Assembly (NCBI RefSeq): GCF_025699485.1
Contig: NZ_JANUXN010000001.1
Location: 1 to 64,000 of the forward strand
Direction: 5' to 3'
Source: Thauera carbonicopians
GTDB taxonomy: Bacteria > Pseudomonadota > Gammaproteobacteria > Burkholderiales > Rhodocyclaceae
Length of the DNA stretch: 64,000 nucleotides
Positions 31,875-43,380 of the stretch are shown here, one piece after another (the first letter of the stretch is position 1; every line of letters starts with the position of its first letter). A model generated the notes under the pieces. It was not told where the DNA came from, searched no databases, and worked only from the letters and a program-made list of their open reading frames with translations. Made by a program: the position numbers and the translations under genes.

Positions 31875-32422
31875 TGGCGCTCAAGGCGACGATCTTCAAG
31901 GCCGACATCCAGGTCGCGGACATGGATCGCGGCCACTATGCCGACTACAGCCTGACGCTGGCCCGCCATCCGTCCGAGACCGACGAGCGGATGATGGTGC
32001 GCCTGCTGGCCTTCGCGCTGTTCGCCGATCCGGCGCTGGGCTTCGGCAAGGGCTTGTGCGTGGACGACGAGCCGGACCTGTGGCGCAAGGACCTGACCGG
32101 CGCGATCGAGTGCTGGATCGACGTCGGCCAGCCCGACGAGAAATGGGTGCGCAAGGCCTGCGGGCGGGCGGACGAGGTGATCGTGCTCGCCTACGGCCGC
32201 GCGCTGGAGGTGTGGTGGAACGGCGTGCGCGAGAAGCTGGCGCGCCAGTCCTCGCTGCGGGTCATCGAGCTGGCACGCGAGGCGAGTGCCGAACTGGCGA
32301 AACTGGCCGAGCGCACGATGCGCCTGCAGTTCAGCATTCAGGACGGCCACGTCTGGGTGACCAACGGCCGCGATACCGTGTCCATCGAACCCCGCTTCCT
32401 GCTGGGTGGCGGCCAGGCCTGA
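31874..32422 (+). CDS. YaeQ family protein
   Basis: 182 residues matching the YaeQ family from end to end: MALKATIFKADIQVAD, HPSETDERMMVRLLAFALFA, WIDVGQPDEKWVRKACGRA and a C-terminal LQFSIQDGHVWVTN block. YaeQ has a PD-(D/E)XK nuclease-like fold; the Glu/Asp and Lys positions in ETDERM and DEKWVRKA fit the nuclease core, but activity has not been shown. It was once proposed to suppress loss of the RfaH transcription factor. Translationally coupled to the upstream hypothetical gene. Confidence 0.9.
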   Translation: MALKATIFKADIQVADMDRGHYADYSLTLARHPSETDERMMVRLLAFALFADPALGFGKGLCVDDEPDLWRKDLTGAIECWIDVGQPDEKWVRKACGRADEVIVLAYGRALEVWWNGVREKLARQSSLRVIELAREASAELAKLAERTMRLQFSIQDGHVWVTNGRDTVSIEPRFLLGGGQA

Positions 32423-32505
32423 TCGGCGTGCCGATGCGCGGCGGATGAATTCCTCGCGCACGCCTTTTGCAACATGCGCGGCCGAATACCCGCGGCAGGC
32501 ATGCT

Positions 32506-33387
32506 TCAGCCAGCGGCCTGGAGAAAGCGCTTGATCTCGGCGGCCGCCGCGTCCGGTGTTTCCTGCATGAAGCAGTGTCCGCCCGGCACCAGTTGCTGGC
32601 GTACCGACGGATTGCCGGCGCGCCAGCGGGCGATGCCCTTGGCGGCGAAGGGATAGCTGCGGTTGCCGCGCAGCACCAGCGTGGGGGTGCGCACCCGCGC
32701 CAGCGAGGACCACAGGCGGCGCGGATAGGAGCCGAAGATCTCGGCTTCGCGGCTGGGCCGGCACTTGAGTTCGACGCCGCCCGCCGGACTTTCACGCAGG
32801 GCATGGTCGACGTAGGCCTGCAGTGCGTCGTCGCGCCAGCCGCGGAACATGCCGCGCTCCTGCAGCCCGAGCCAGGCGGCCGTGCGGTCCGGCCAGTGGT
32901 GGCGGCGCCGGCGTGCCCGGCTGGCGAGCGTGTTGCGCGACAGCAGGCCGACGACGTCGGACAGCGCCATCAGGCCGATCATCGCCGGCGGGAACAGCAC
33001 CGGATCGAGCAGCACCGCACGTGCGAACAGGTCCGGCTCGCGAGCCATCATCAGGCAACTGATGACGCTGCCGAAGCTGTGGCCGACGGCGTGGACCGGC
33101 ACATCGCCGAAGCGTGTCCGCTGCGTCCGCCAGGCCTCGGCAGCGAATTCGGCGGTCCGGTTCCAGCCGTGGAAGCGTCCGCCCTGGTCGCTGTCGCCAT
33201 GGCCCTGGACGTCGGACAGGAAGAGGTCGAAATCTTCCGCCAGAATTTCCAGCATCGGCGCATAGGTCAGCCCGCAATAGCCGTTGCCGTGCAGGAAGTG
33301 GATCAGCGGGCGGCCGGAAGGCGGGCTGTGCTGCCCGCGCAGGGTGAATCCGGCTGCGGTGATGTGGTGCCAGGCTTGCAGCTTCAT
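32506..33387 (-). CDS. Alpha/beta hydrolase
   Basis: 293 residues. Oxyanion region HGNGYCG, nucleophile elbow GHSFGS (Ser nucleophile), acid after the lid (LVLRGNRSYP region) and the C-terminal His in VPGGHCF are visible, so the catalytic triad seems complete. The function is unknown; sequence is closest to general haloperoxidase/esterase-like hydrolases. ATG 33387 starts the conserved part; ATG 33405 would add six residues. Neither has a strong Shine-Dalgarno. Confidence 0.83.
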   Translation of the reverse strand: MKLQAWHHITAAGFTLRGQHSPPSGRPLIHFLHGNGYCGLTYAPMLEILAEDFDLFLSDVQGHGDSDQGGRFHGWNRTAEFAAEAWRTQRTRFGDVPVHAVGHSFGSVISCLMMAREPDLFARAVLLDPVLFPPAMIGLMALSDVVGLLSRNTLASRARRRRHHWPDRTAAWLGLQERGMFRGWRDDALQAYVDHALRESPAGGVELKCRPSREAEIFGSYPRRLWSSLARVRTPTLVLRGNRSYPFAAKGIARWRAGNPSVRQQLVPGGHCFMQETPDAAAAEIKRFLQAAG

Positions 33388-33495
33388 GCTCGGTCCAGCG
33401 TTCATGTCGAGTGGGCGGCACGGGCACTGAATACGCCGACGGCATCCGGCTGCCGAGGCGGAGCAGGGTGCCCGGAGCCGGCTGCCGCCGCTTGT

Positions 33496-35547
<2,052 letters not shown>

Positions 35548-35759
35548 GGCAGTCGAGCCGCATGGGCGGCAATGGGCAGCGATGCTGCGAAGTCGCGATT
35601 ATCGGCGAATCCGGTGCAGCAAACGAGTGAAGCGGAGTAAAGGGGTGTGAAGCGGGGGCGTGAAACGGAGCGGGGCGCGACGAGCGGCCGTGTTTGCTGC
35701 GACATCCTCGTGCAGCGCCCGGAGGGCTTTGGCGCCTTGCCGCAGCCTGGCGGCAGAAA

Positions 35760-35788
35760 AGCAAAAAACGCGGCGCAAGGCCGCGTTT
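35760..35788 (-). terminator. Terminator of the cold-shock protein gene
   Basis: 9-bp stem AAACGCGGC (35766-35774) / GCCGCGTTT (35780-35788) with 5-base loop. On the minus strand it is followed by a T-run from the complement of 35763-35768. It lies 38 bases past the csp stop codon and separates it from the helicase gene. Confidence 0.9.
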
Positions 35789-35825
35789 CGTCTTGAATCG
35801 ATCGACGTCGCCGACGTCGAAGCGA

Positions 35826-36035
35826 TTACAGCGGGCGGATGTTGGCCGCCTGCAGGCCCTTCGGGCCGGTCTTGACTTCGAATTCGACGCGCTGGTTTTC
35901 AGCCAGGCTCTTGAAACCCTTGCTCTGGATTTCCGAGAAGTGGGCGAACAGGTCGTCGCCGCCGTTTTCCGGGGTGATGAAGCCGAAGCCCTTGGCGTCG
36001 TTGAACCACTTGACGGTACCGGTTTGAGTGCTCAT
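35826..36035 (-). CDS. Cold-shock-domain protein (CspA family)
   Basis: 69 residues, single OB-fold cold-shock domain. RNP1 is KGFGFITP and RNP2 is DLFAHFS, the single-strand nucleic acid-binding surfaces. It binds RNA and single-stranded DNA as a chaperone. ATG 36035 has GGAAC upstream. It ends with its own terminator and is followed by the DEAD-box helicase gene, a natural partner in RNA remodelling. A leader of more than 100 bases is implied by the distance to plausible promoter sequence. Confidence 0.97.
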   Translation of the reverse strand: MSTQTGTVKWFNDAKGFGFITPENGGDDLFAHFSEIQSKGFKSLAENQRVEFEVKTGPKGLQAANIRPL

Positions 36036-36401
36036 TTGCGTTCCATATAAAAAATGACTGGGCATGCGCCCCAAAATGCAGGAACGATCAAGAAACGTAA
36101 TCCAGAGGAATCAGACCGGCACGCGTTCTTGTAGAACACGCTGGACAACCACCAGAACAACCACTGCTTGAATCGACTGCGAGCCGCACGATACACCGTT
36201 TCCGGGGCATGGGGAATTTATTTTGCGTGCCGGGCGAAAAAATTTTCCGCCGGAGAGGGCGCGCGGAGAATGGGCATATGGCGGCCGAAATTGTTGTGCA
36301 TTGCATCATGCACGGCACGATGCAGCGGCCGGGAAAGAAGGTGTAAAGCAGCGGAGCGATGGGATAATGCGCGCACCAGAAAAAAGGCGATGAGCTAAAG
36401 C
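36036..36401. other. 366-base divergent region upstream of csp and the RbgA-like gene
   Basis: No gene is convincing. On the minus side it should hold the csp promoter and long 5' leader: a near-perfect hairpin GCGTTCT (36124-36130) / AGAACAC (36133-36139) and the 8-base direct repeat ACAACCAC (36145-36152 and 36157-36164) lie 90-130 bases before the csp ATG, where cspA-type leaders form regulatory RNA structure. On the plus side GATAAT (36363-36368) is a candidate -10 for the GTPase gene at 36402. Confidence 0.5.
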
Positions 36402-37322
36402 ATGTCAATCCAGTGGTTTCCCGGTCACATGGCGTCGGCGCGGAAAAAGGCCGCCGAGGCGATGGCGGCCATCGACGTCGTCATCGAAGTGACCGATGCG
36501 CGCCTGCCCGAGGCCAGCAGCAATCCGATGATTTCCGAGCTGCGGCGCTTCCGCAACCGCCCCTGCCTGAAGCTGCTGAACAAGGCCGACCAGGCCGATC
36601 CGGCGGCGACCCGGGCCTGGATGGATTTCTACAATCGCCAGCCGGGCGTAAAGGCGGTCGCGATCTCGGCCAAGAATGCCTCCGATGCCGCGCGCGTGCC
36701 GGCCTTGTGCCGCCAGCTCGCGCCGCACCGGGACGACGGCACCAAGCCGCTGCGGATGATGATCATGGGCATTCCCAACGTCGGCAAATCGACGCTGATG
36801 AATGCGCTGCTGAAGCGCAAGGTGGCCAAGGTCGGCGACGAGCCGGCGGTGACCAAGCACCAGCAGACGCTGGACCTGGGGCCGGGCATGACGCTGACCG
36901 ACACGCCGGGAATGATGTGGCCCAAGATCGACTACGATCCGGACGGCTACATGCTGGCGGCCAGCCATGCGATCGGCCGCAATGCCGTCATCGACGAAGA
37001 GGTTGCGGCCTTTCTCGGCGGCATCCTGCTGGAGCGTTATCCGGCGCTGCTGGCGGCCCGCTACCGCATCGATCCGTCGTCGATGGATGCCCAGGCGCTG
37101 GTGGAGGCGATCGGGCGCAGGCGGGGCTGCCTGGTCAAGGGCGGCGGGCTGGATCTGGAAAAGGCCTCGCTGATCCTGCTGCAGGATTACCGTGATGGCG
37201 TGATCGGGCGCATCAGCCTGGAAACGCCGGAGTCGCGGGCGGCGATGGTCGCGCGGATCGAGGCCGAGCGTGCCGAGGCCGCTGCCAGCGACGGCGGGGC
37301 GGCGGGCGAAGAAGAATCGTAG
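36402..37322 (+). CDS. RbgA/YlqF-type circularly permuted ribosome-assembly GTPase
   Basis: 306 residues. The GTPase motifs appear in permuted order: G4 NKAD (about residue 60), G5-like SAKN, then G1 GIPNVGKST (about 125), G2 and G3 DTPG. Opens with the family signature QWFPGHMASARK. RbgA/YlqF proteins act late in 50S assembly. The N-terminus and length fit; the tail (about 280-306) is acidic and Ala-rich. Candidate -10 GATAAT lies 34 bases upstream. Confidence 0.9.
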   Translation: MSIQWFPGHMASARKKAAEAMAAIDVVIEVTDARLPEASSNPMISELRRFRNRPCLKLLNKADQADPAATRAWMDFYNRQPGVKAVAISAKNASDAARVPALCRQLAPHRDDGTKPLRMMIMGIPNVGKSTLMNALLKRKVAKVGDEPAVTKHQQTLDLGPGMTLTDTPGMMWPKIDYDPDGYMLAASHAIGRNAVIDEEVAAFLGGILLERYPALLAARYRIDPSSMDAQALVEAIGRRRGCLVKGGGLDLEKASLILLQDYRDGVIGRISLETPESRAAMVARIEAERAEAAASDGGAAGEEES

Positions 37323-37370
37323 GCCTTGGACGCCTTCGGGTTTGAAGGCGCGGCCGATGGGGGGCTGCGC

Positions 37371-37586
37371 TCAGTTTCCGGCCGCGATCTCGATCCAGCG
37401 CAGCCACTGCCCGCAGGCATTGCGCGGCCCGCGCAGGCTGCCGTGCCACGGCCCCTGGTTGCAGGTGCCGCGGCTGTTCTCGGGGTCGATGTGAACCGTG
37501 CTGCCGTCTTCCGCCAGCGTGCGCTTGCCGCCCCAGCGGTTGCAGGTGGGGCAGCGGCGAAGCTCGGCAATCGGGGAAATGTTCAT
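37371..37586 (-). CDS. Small Cys-containing hypothetical protein
   Basis: 71 residues. CPTC (Cys12 and Cys15) near the N-terminus and two further cysteines (in GTCNQG and NACGQW) suggest a small zinc-ribbon-like fold; it is Trp- and Gly-rich. No family recognised. No clear Shine-Dalgarno. It is convergent with the RbgA-like gene and divergent from the alpha/beta hydrolase gene. The evidence for it being real is the sensible start, cysteine spacing and lack of any other gene here. Confidence 0.5.
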   Translation of the reverse strand: MNISPIAELRRCPTCNRWGGKRTLAEDGSTVHIDPENSRGTCNQGPWHGSLRGPRNACGQWLRWIEIAAGN

Positions 37587-37693
37587 CGGTCTTGCGGTCG
37601 GGTTCGGCTCGGGCAGATCAGGAGGCGATGATACGCGAGCAGCCTCGCATCGTCGCCGCCGGGGTGCGCCGGGGGCTTTGCTATCATTCCGCC

Positions 37694-38587
37694 ATGAAAA
37701 GCTCCCGTTCCCGTTTCCTCGATATCCGCGGCCTGCGGCTGCATCTGCGCGAATGGGGCAGGGCGGGCGCCCCCCGACTGTACCTGCTGCACGGCTGGAT
37801 GGATGCGTCGGCATCGTTTCAGTTCATGGTCGATGCGCTGGCCGGCGACTGGCATGTGATCGCGCCCGACTGGCGCGGCTTCGGCCTCAGCGCCTGGAGC
37901 CAGGCCGACGGCTACTGGTATCCGGATTATTTTGCCGACCTCGATGCGATCCTGCGCGCGGTCGAGGGCGAAGACACGGCGCCGGTGCGCCTCGTCGGCC
38001 ACAGCATGGGCGGCAATGTCGCGCTGATGTACGCAGGCATCCGTCCGGCCCGGGTCGGACGCGTCGTCGTGCTCGATGCCTTCGGCCTGCCGGATCGGTC
38101 GGCCGCCGAAGCGCCCGGACGCTATCAGAAGTGGCTGCGGGAACTGGCCGAAGTGCCGCGGCCGCGGATCTACCCCAGTCTCGACGCGCTGGCCGAGCGT
38201 CTGCGGCGGGACAATCCGCGCCTCGACGCGGCCCGTGCAGGCTGGCTGGCGGAAGCGCTGGCCCAGCCCGACGAGCGGGATGAAGTCAGGGGCTGGCGGA
38301 TCGCCGGCGACCCCTTGCATCGCCGGGTCAATCCGGTGCTCTACCGCCGTGCCGAGGCGGAAGCCTGCTGGCGGCGGGTGACGGCACCGGTGCTGGCGAT
38401 CGAACCCGCCAATGCCGATCTGCGCGAACGCATCGGCGTCAGCGACGAGGATCACGCGGCGGCCTTCGGCTGCTTCGCCTCGATCGAGGTGCGCAGGCTC
38501 GACGATGCCGGCCACAATCTTCACCATGACCAGCCGCAGCGGATCGCGGAGATCGTCGAGGCCTTCTTCCTGTCCGATGGGCAGTGA
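37694..38587 (+). CDS. Alpha/beta hydrolase
   Basis: 297 residues. Oxyanion motif LLHGWMD, DWRGFGLS, nucleophile elbow VGHSMGGN (Ser), acid in IEPANAD and His in DAGHNLHHD are all present. It resembles general epoxide hydrolase/esterase-like hydrolases; substrate unknown. The ATG has no Shine-Dalgarno, and TATCAT (37682-37687) preceded by TG-C sits only seven bases before it, so the mRNA could be leaderless. The PHP-domain gene follows 22 bases later. Confidence 0.83.
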   Translation: MKSSRSRFLDIRGLRLHLREWGRAGAPRLYLLHGWMDASASFQFMVDALAGDWHVIAPDWRGFGLSAWSQADGYWYPDYFADLDAILRAVEGEDTAPVRLVGHSMGGNVALMYAGIRPARVGRVVVLDAFGLPDRSAAEAPGRYQKWLRELAEVPRPRIYPSLDALAERLRRDNPRLDAARAGWLAEALAQPDERDEVRGWRIAGDPLHRRVNPVLYRRAEAEACWRRVTAPVLAIEPANADLRERIGVSDEDHAAAFGCFASIEVRRLDDAGHNLHHDQPQRIAEIVEAFFLSDGQ

Positions 38588-38609
38588 CGCTTCTTGCCGG
38601 AGTATTCAG

Positions 38610-39464
38610 ATGACGCACGCCGAACTGCATGCACTCAATGCCGATCTGCATTGCCATTCCACCGTGTCCGACGGCTGGCTGGAACCCGCCGAGGTGGTCG
38701 CGCGGGCAAAGGCGAACGGTGTCGAGCTGCTGGCGCTGACCGACCATGACGAACTCGGCGGGCTCGGCATCGCCGCGGCGACGGCGGCCGAACTGGGGCT
38801 GCGCTTCGTCCCCGGGGTGGAAATCTCGGTGTCCTTCGCCGACGAGACCATCCACGTCGTCGGCCTCGGCATCGATCCGCGGGAGCCCGGCATCGTCGCC
38901 GGCCTGCAGCAGATCCGCTCGGGACGCGATGCGCGCGCCGCGCGCATCGGCGAGGCGCTGGCTGCAGCCGGCATTCATGGCGCACTCGAAGGCGCGCGCC
39001 GCTTCGCGCGCAACCCGGCGCTGGTCAGCCGCGCCCATTTCGCCCGCCATCTGGTCGCCAGCGGCGTGATGCCGGACGTCAGGACCGTGTTCGACCATTA
39101 CCTGGTGCGCGGCAAGCCCGGCTTCGTCGACCACGAATGGGCGTCGCTGGAGGAGGCGGTGGGCTGGATTCGCGCTGCCGGCGGTGTCGCCGTGGTCGCC
39201 CATCCGGCGCGCTACCGGCTGTCCAATGCCGACATGGAGCGCCTGCTCGACCGCTTCGCCGCCGCTGGCGGCGAGGCGATCGAAGTCGTCTCCGGCGCCC
39301 ACTCCGAGGACGAGATGCGCCGTTTCGCCACCGTCGCCCGCCGCCGCGGCCTGCTCGCCTCGCGCGCTTCCGACTTCCACGGCGAGAACGAAAGCCCGGT
39401 CGACCTCGGCTGCTGCAACCCCCTTCCGCCCGACCTCACGCCGGTGTGGTCGCGCTTCCTCTGA
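38610..39464 (+). CDS. PHP-domain phosphoesterase (RNase AM/YciV type)
   Basis: 284 residues. The polymerase-histidinol-phosphatase metal site is visible as NADLHCHSTVSDG, LTDHDE, PGVEIS and the C-terminal ASDFHG. Close in length and layout to E. coli YciV (Rnm), a 5'-3' exoribonuclease that trims 5S rRNA and degrades short oligonucleotides, and to 3',5'-nucleoside bisphosphate phosphatases. GGAG lies nine bases before the ATG. It is followed 13 bases later by a YciO-family gene; this yciV-yciO pairing is also seen in E. coli. Confidence 0.9.
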   Translation: MTHAELHALNADLHCHSTVSDGWLEPAEVVARAKANGVELLALTDHDELGGLGIAAATAAELGLRFVPGVEISVSFADETIHVVGLGIDPREPGIVAGLQQIRSGRDARAARIGEALAAAGIHGALEGARRFARNPALVSRAHFARHLVASGVMPDVRTVFDHYLVRGKPGFVDHEWASLEEAVGWIRAAGGVAVVAHPARYRLSNADMERLLDRFAAAGGEAIEVVSGAHSEDEMRRFATVARRRGLLASRASDFHGENESPVDLGCCNPLPPDLTPVWSRFL

Positions 39465-39477
39465 GAAAACGACAACC

Positions 39478-40110
39478 ATGGCCCAGTTCTTTTCCCTCCA
39501 CCCCGAACAGCCCCAGCCGCGCCTGATCCGCCAGGCGGCGGAAATCATCCGCGGCGGCGGGCTGGTCGTGCTGCCGACGGATTCGGCCTATGCACTGGCC
39601 TGTACCGTCGGCGATGCCGGCCTGCTCGAGCGCATCCGCAGGATTCGCGGCGTCGACGAGCGGCATCACTTCACCCTGATGTGCCGCGACCTGTCCGAGA
39701 TCGCCACCTACGCGCGGGTCGACAACAGCCAGTACCGGCTGCTCAAGGCGACCACGCCGGGCGCCTACACCTTCATCCTCGAAGGCACCAAGGAGCTGCC
39801 GCGCCGGGTCTTGCACCCGAGGCGCAAGACCATCGGTCTGCGCATCCCCGAGCACGCGGTGGTGTCGGCGCTGCTGGCCGAACTGGACGGCCCGATGCTG
39901 AGCTCGACCCTGCTGCTGCCCGATGAGGACCTGCCGCTGACCGACGCCGAGGAGATCCGCGACCGCCTCGGCAAGCTGGTCGATCTGGTGATCGAAGCCG
40001 GCTACTGCGGCCCCGAAGCCACGACGGTGATCGATCTGACTTCCGGCACCCCGGAGCTGGTGCGCGCCGGCTGCGGCGCGCTCGAACCCTTCGGCCTCGA
40101 GGCGGACTGA
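39478..40110 (+). CDS. YciO/Sua5-family (threonylcarbamoyl-AMP synthase-like) protein
   Basis: 210 residues of the YrdC/Sua5 fold: LVVLPTDSAYALACTVGD at the N-terminus and the KTIGLRIPEH phosphate/ATP-binding strand. YrdC/Sua5 make threonylcarbamoyl-AMP for the t6A tRNA modification; the YciO subgroup has weaker or unclear activity. Length (no C-terminal Sua5 domain) and pairing with the yciV-like gene favour YciO. Start spaced 13 bases after the PHP gene. Confidence 0.88.
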   Translation: MAQFFSLHPEQPQPRLIRQAAEIIRGGGLVVLPTDSAYALACTVGDAGLLERIRRIRGVDERHHFTLMCRDLSEIATYARVDNSQYRLLKATTPGAYTFILEGTKELPRRVLHPRRKTIGLRIPEHAVVSALLAELDGPMLSSTLLLPDEDLPLTDAEEIRDRLGKLVDLVIEAGYCGPEATTVIDLTSGTPELVRAGCGALEPFGLEAD

Positions 40111-40176
40111 GCGGATGGCCGCGGCCGTGGCCCGCAGCGGTCCCGGCCGGGGGCTGCCGTGGGCAAAGGTGCGCTC

Positions 40177-40185
40177 TGCTAGAAT
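40177..40185 (+). promoter_or_regulatory. Extended -10 promoter element for the M50 protease
   Basis: TGCTAGAAT fits TG-N-TANAAT and lies 25 bases before the ATG at 40210. No -35 hexamer is clear. Confidence 0.5.
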
Positions 40186-40209
40186 GCCCGCTTTACTGCC
40201 GACGCTTCC

Positions 40210-40869
40210 ATGGATTCTCTGATTTCGACGCTGGCGATCTGGGCGCTGCCCGTGGTGCTCGCCATCACCCTGCACGAGGCGGCGCACGGCTATGTCGCCC
40301 GCCATTTCGGCGATCCCACCGCCGATCTGGCCGGCCGCATCACGCTCAACCCCTTGCGCCACATCGACCCGGTGGGCACGATCCTGGTGCCGGCGGGCAT
40401 CCTGGCGCTGAGCTCGCTGGCCGGTGCCGGCGGCATCCTGTTCGGCTGGGCCAAGCCGGTGCCGGTCAATTTCGGCCGGCTGCGCAACCCGAAGGCGGAC
40501 ATGTTCTGGGTGGCCGCGGCCGGGCCGTTCATGAACCTGCTCATGGCGCTGGGATGGGCGATCCTGTTCCGCATCGCGATGGCGGGCGAGCCGGGCGACT
40601 ACACCTTGCCGATGATGAAGATGGCCGACGCCGGCATGCAGATCAACGCCGTGCTGATGGTGCTGAACCTGCTGCCGATCCCGCCGCTGGACGGCGGCCG
40701 GATCGCCGTCAGCCTGCTGCCGAACCGCCTGGCCTGGGGCTTTGCCCGGCTCGAGCCCTATGGCTTCCCGATCCTGCTGGTGCTGCTGTTCACCGGTGTG
40801 CTGGGCACCATCCTGTGGCCGCTGATCGCGGGTTTCCGCTATCTGCTCGGCGCGATCGTCGGCATCTGA
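40210..40869 (+). CDS. Site-2-protease-family membrane metalloprotease (M50)
   Basis: 219 residues, five to six membrane helices. Zinc-ligand motif HEAAH (HEXXH) near residue 22 and the second motif NLLPIPPLDGGR, whose Asp completes the site, are present. This short form without a PDZ domain belongs to the YwhC/Rv1xxx-type subgroup, whose substrates are unknown. An extended -10 promoter precedes it. ScpA begins 13 bases after it, so it heads a run with scpA, scpB and rluB. Confidence 0.9.
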   Translation: MDSLISTLAIWALPVVLAITLHEAAHGYVARHFGDPTADLAGRITLNPLRHIDPVGTILVPAGILALSSLAGAGGILFGWAKPVPVNFGRLRNPKADMFWVAAAGPFMNLLMALGWAILFRIAMAGEPGDYTLPMMKMADAGMQINAVLMVLNLLPIPPLDGGRIAVSLLPNRLAWGFARLEPYGFPILLVLLFTGVLGTILWPLIAGFRYLLGAIVGI

Positions 40870-40882
40870 CGCACATGTGCCA

Positions 40883-41713
40883 ATGAACATGCCGCTGGAA
40901 CTGGCGCCGGTCGAGGCGCCCGAGATGCTGGAGCACGTGGCGCGCATCTATGGCGAACCGCTGCTCGAACTGCCGAAAGACCTGTATATTCCGCCCGACG
41001 CGCTGGAAGTATTCCTCGACGCCTTCGAGGGGCCGCTCGATCTGCTGTTGTACCTGATCCGCAAGGCCAACCTCGACGTCCTCGACGTTCCGATGGCGCC
41101 ACTGACGGCACAGTATCTCGAGTACGTCGATGCGATGCGGGCGAGCAATCTGGAGCTTGCTGCCGAATATCTGCTGATGGCGGCGATGCTGCTCGAGATC
41201 AAGTCGCGCATGCTGCTGCCGCGGCCGCCGCGCGAACATGCGGAAGAGGAAGATCCGCGCGCCGAACTGGTACGCCGCCTGCTGGAGTACGAACGCATGA
41301 AGCTCGCCGCGGCACGGCTCGACACGCTGCCGCGCGCCGAACGCGATTTCGAGTGGGTCGGCGTCTTCGTCGCCGAGAAGGTCGTCGAACGCCAGCCCGA
41401 AGTCAGCCTGCACGACCTGCAGCTTGCCTGGCTGAGGATCATGAAGAATGCGCGCCTGACCCAGCATCACCGTATCGGGCGCGAGCAGCTTTCGGTGCGG
41501 GAGCACATGACCGGCATCCTGCGCAAGCTCGGCGGTGGCGGTTTCGTCGTCTTCGATGCCCTGTTCGATGTGAAGCTCGGCACGGCGGGCCTGGTCGTGA
41601 GCTTTCTCGCCGTGCTCGAACTGGTGAAGGAAAAACTGGTGGAAGTGAGCCAGAACGAGGCCTTTGCGCCGATCTACGTGAAACTGGCCGATGCAGCCCG
41701 CGACGACGCCTGA
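40883..41713 (+). CDS. scpA: Segregation and condensation protein A
   Basis: 276-residue kleisin. The N-terminal [23 protein letters not shown] motif and [24 protein letters not shown] helix are typical of ScpA; the C-terminal winged-helix part ends near [20 protein letters not shown]. It bridges the SMC head domains with ScpB in the chromosome condensin. Possible starts are GTG 40877, ATG 40883 and ATG 40889 without a decisive Shine-Dalgarno. Its last 23 bases overlap scpB. Confidence 0.94.
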   Translation: MNMPLELAPVEAPEMLEHVARIYGEPLLELPKDLYIPPDALEVFLDAFEGPLDLLLYLIRKANLDVLDVPMAPLTAQYLEYVDAMRASNLELAAEYLLMAAMLLEIKSRMLLPRPPREHAEEEDPRAELVRRLLEYERMKLAAARLDTLPRAERDFEWVGVFVAEKVVERQPEVSLHDLQLAWLRIMKNARLTQHHRIGREQLSVREHMTGILRKLGGGGFVVFDALFDVKLGTAGLVVSFLAVLELVKEKLVEVSQNEAFAPIYVKLADAARDDA

Positions 41714-42290
41714 AGCCTGGTCGCGCGTCATCGAGGCCGCGCTGTTCGCCGCGCCGGCGCCGCTGCCGGTATCCGAGTTGCGCCGCCTGTTCGACGAGGA
41801 TCCGGGGCCTGAGCTGGTGCGCAAGCTGCTGGAAGAACTGCGCGCCGAATGGGCAGCAGCCGGGCGCGGCATCGAACTGGTGCAACTGGCCAGCGGCTGG
41901 CGCTTCCAGACGCGCGCCGACTACCAGGCCTACCTGGATCGGCTCAAGGAAGAAAAAGCGCCGCGCTACTCGCGCGCGGTGATGGAAACACTGGCGATCA
42001 TCGCCTACCGGCAACCCGTCACGCGCGGCGACATCGAGGACGTGCGCGGCGTGGCGGTGTCGCCCAACATATTGAAGACGCTGGAATCGCGCGGCTGGAT
42101 CGACGTCGTCGGCCACCGCGACACGCCGGGCCGTCCGGCGCTCTTCGCCACCACCCGGCGCTTTCTCGATGACATGGGTCTGCGCAGCCTCACCGAGCTG
42201 CCTGCGCTGACCGAGATCGAAAAAATCATGGACCTTGTCGATGCCTCGCAAACCGAACAGCCCGTTCCGCCCCCCGCAGAAGAAGTCTGA
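41691..42290 (+). CDS. scpB: Segregation and condensation protein B
   Basis: 199 residues with the two winged-helix domains of Scp[31 protein letters not shown] is the conserved core (first part [18 protein letters not shown]). The protein dimer binds the ScpA linker of the SMC complex. The start overlaps scpA by 23 bases and its end overlaps rluB by 50 bases, so all three are probably translated in concert. Confidence 0.95.
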   Translation: MQPATTPEAWSRVIEAALFAAPAPLPVSELRRLFDEDPGPELVRKLLEELRAEWAAAGRGIELVQLASGWRFQTRADYQAYLDRLKEEKAPRYSRAVMETLAIIAYRQPVTRGDIEDVRGVAVSPNILKTLESRGWIDVVGHRDTPGRPALFATTRRFLDDMGLRSLTELPALTEIEKIMDLVDASQTEQPVPPPAEEV

Positions 42291-43380
42291 CGCGATCGAG
42301 ATCCTCGACCGCCCCCGTCGTGCATCGCGCAAGGATGATCACGACGAGGACGCTCAGCCGCGCGACCCCGATGCCCACCTCAATGCCGATCCCCGCGGCC
42401 CGCGTGGACCGCGTGGCGGAAATCGCGGGGGCGGGCGCCCGGGTGGCGGTGGCGACCCCGCCCGCAGGCCGGATGCGCACAAGTCCGCGCTCGGCGTGCC
42501 GGAGCGCGGTGAACGGGGGGCTCGCCCCCGGCCGCAGGGGCAGGGCGGCGGGCGCAATGCGCCGACGACGCTGACCGAGCCCGAGCGCCTGCAGAAGGTG
42601 CTGGCCCAGGCCGGCGTGGCCTCGCGGCGGGAGATCGAGGAATGGGTGGTCGCCGGCCGCATCTCGGTCAACGGCCTGCCGGCCTCGCTCGGCCAGAAGA
42701 TCGGCCCGGGCGACCGCGTCAAGGTCAATGGCAGGCTGGTGCCGCTGCGCTTCACCCAGCGTTCGCCGCGGGTGCTGATCTACCACAAGCCCGAAGGCGA
42801 GATCGTCTCGCGCGACGACCCGGAAGGCCGTCCGACCGTGTTCGAGCGCCTGCCGCTGCTGCGCAAGGGGCGCTGGCTCGCCGTCGGCCGGCTGGACTTC
42901 AACACCTCGGGCCTGCTGCTGTTCACCAACGACGGCGACCTCGCCAACCGCCTGATGCATCCGCGCTACGAGTTGGAACGCGAATACGCGGTGCGGCTAC
43001 TGGGTGAGCTGACCGAGGAGCAGGTCAAGTCGCTGACCGAAGGCATCCAGCTCGCCGACGGCCCGGCGCGTTTCAACAGCCTGCGCGACGAAGGCGGCGA
43101 GGGCGCCAACCACTGGTACCGGGTGACGATCTCCGAAGGCCGCAACCGCGAGGTGCGGCGCATGTTCGAGGCAGTCGGGCTGACCGTCAGCCGCCTGATG
43201 CGGGTGCGCTACGGCAGCGTGGAACTGCCGACCCGCCTCAAGCGCGGCATGTGGATGGAAATGCCCGAAACCGAAGCCTGTTTGCTTGCCGGCCTGCCGG
43301 CGCCGCAGCGCCAGGTGCAGAAGAACGATCGCGACAAGCGTCCGCCCAAGATGCACCGGACCACGCCCGTGGCGCGCTGA
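42241..43380 (+). CDS. rluB: 23S rRNA pseudouridine2605 synthase RluB
   Basis: 379 residues. An Arg/Gly/Pro-rich, disordered N-terminal extension of about 105 residues precedes an S4 RNA-binding domain ([20 protein letters not shown]) and the RsuA/RluB catalytic domain, with the catalytic Asp in [18 protein letters not shown] shorter basic tail ends the protein. RluB modifies U2605 of 23S rRNA; RluF/RsuA specificity is possible but the pairing with scpAB is that of RluB. ATG 42241 lies inside scpB. Confidence 0.9.
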   Translation: MPRKPNSPFRPPQKKSDAIEILDRPRRASRKDDHDEDAQPRDPDAHLNADPRGPRGPRGGNRGGGRPGGGGDPARRPDAHKSALGVPERGERGARPRPQGQGGGRNAPTTLTEPERLQKVLAQAGVASRREIEEWVVAGRISVNGLPASLGQKIGPGDRVKVNGRLVPLRFTQRSPRVLIYHKPEGEIVSRDDPEGRPTVFERLPLLRKGRWLAVGRLDFNTSGLLLFTNDGDLANRLMHPRYELEREYAVRLLGELTEEQVKSLTEGIQLADGPARFNSLRDEGGEGANHWYRVTISEGRNREVRRMFEAVGLTVSRLMRVRYGSVELPTRLKRGMWMEMPETEACLLAGLPAPQRQVQKNDRDKRPPKMHRTTPVAR

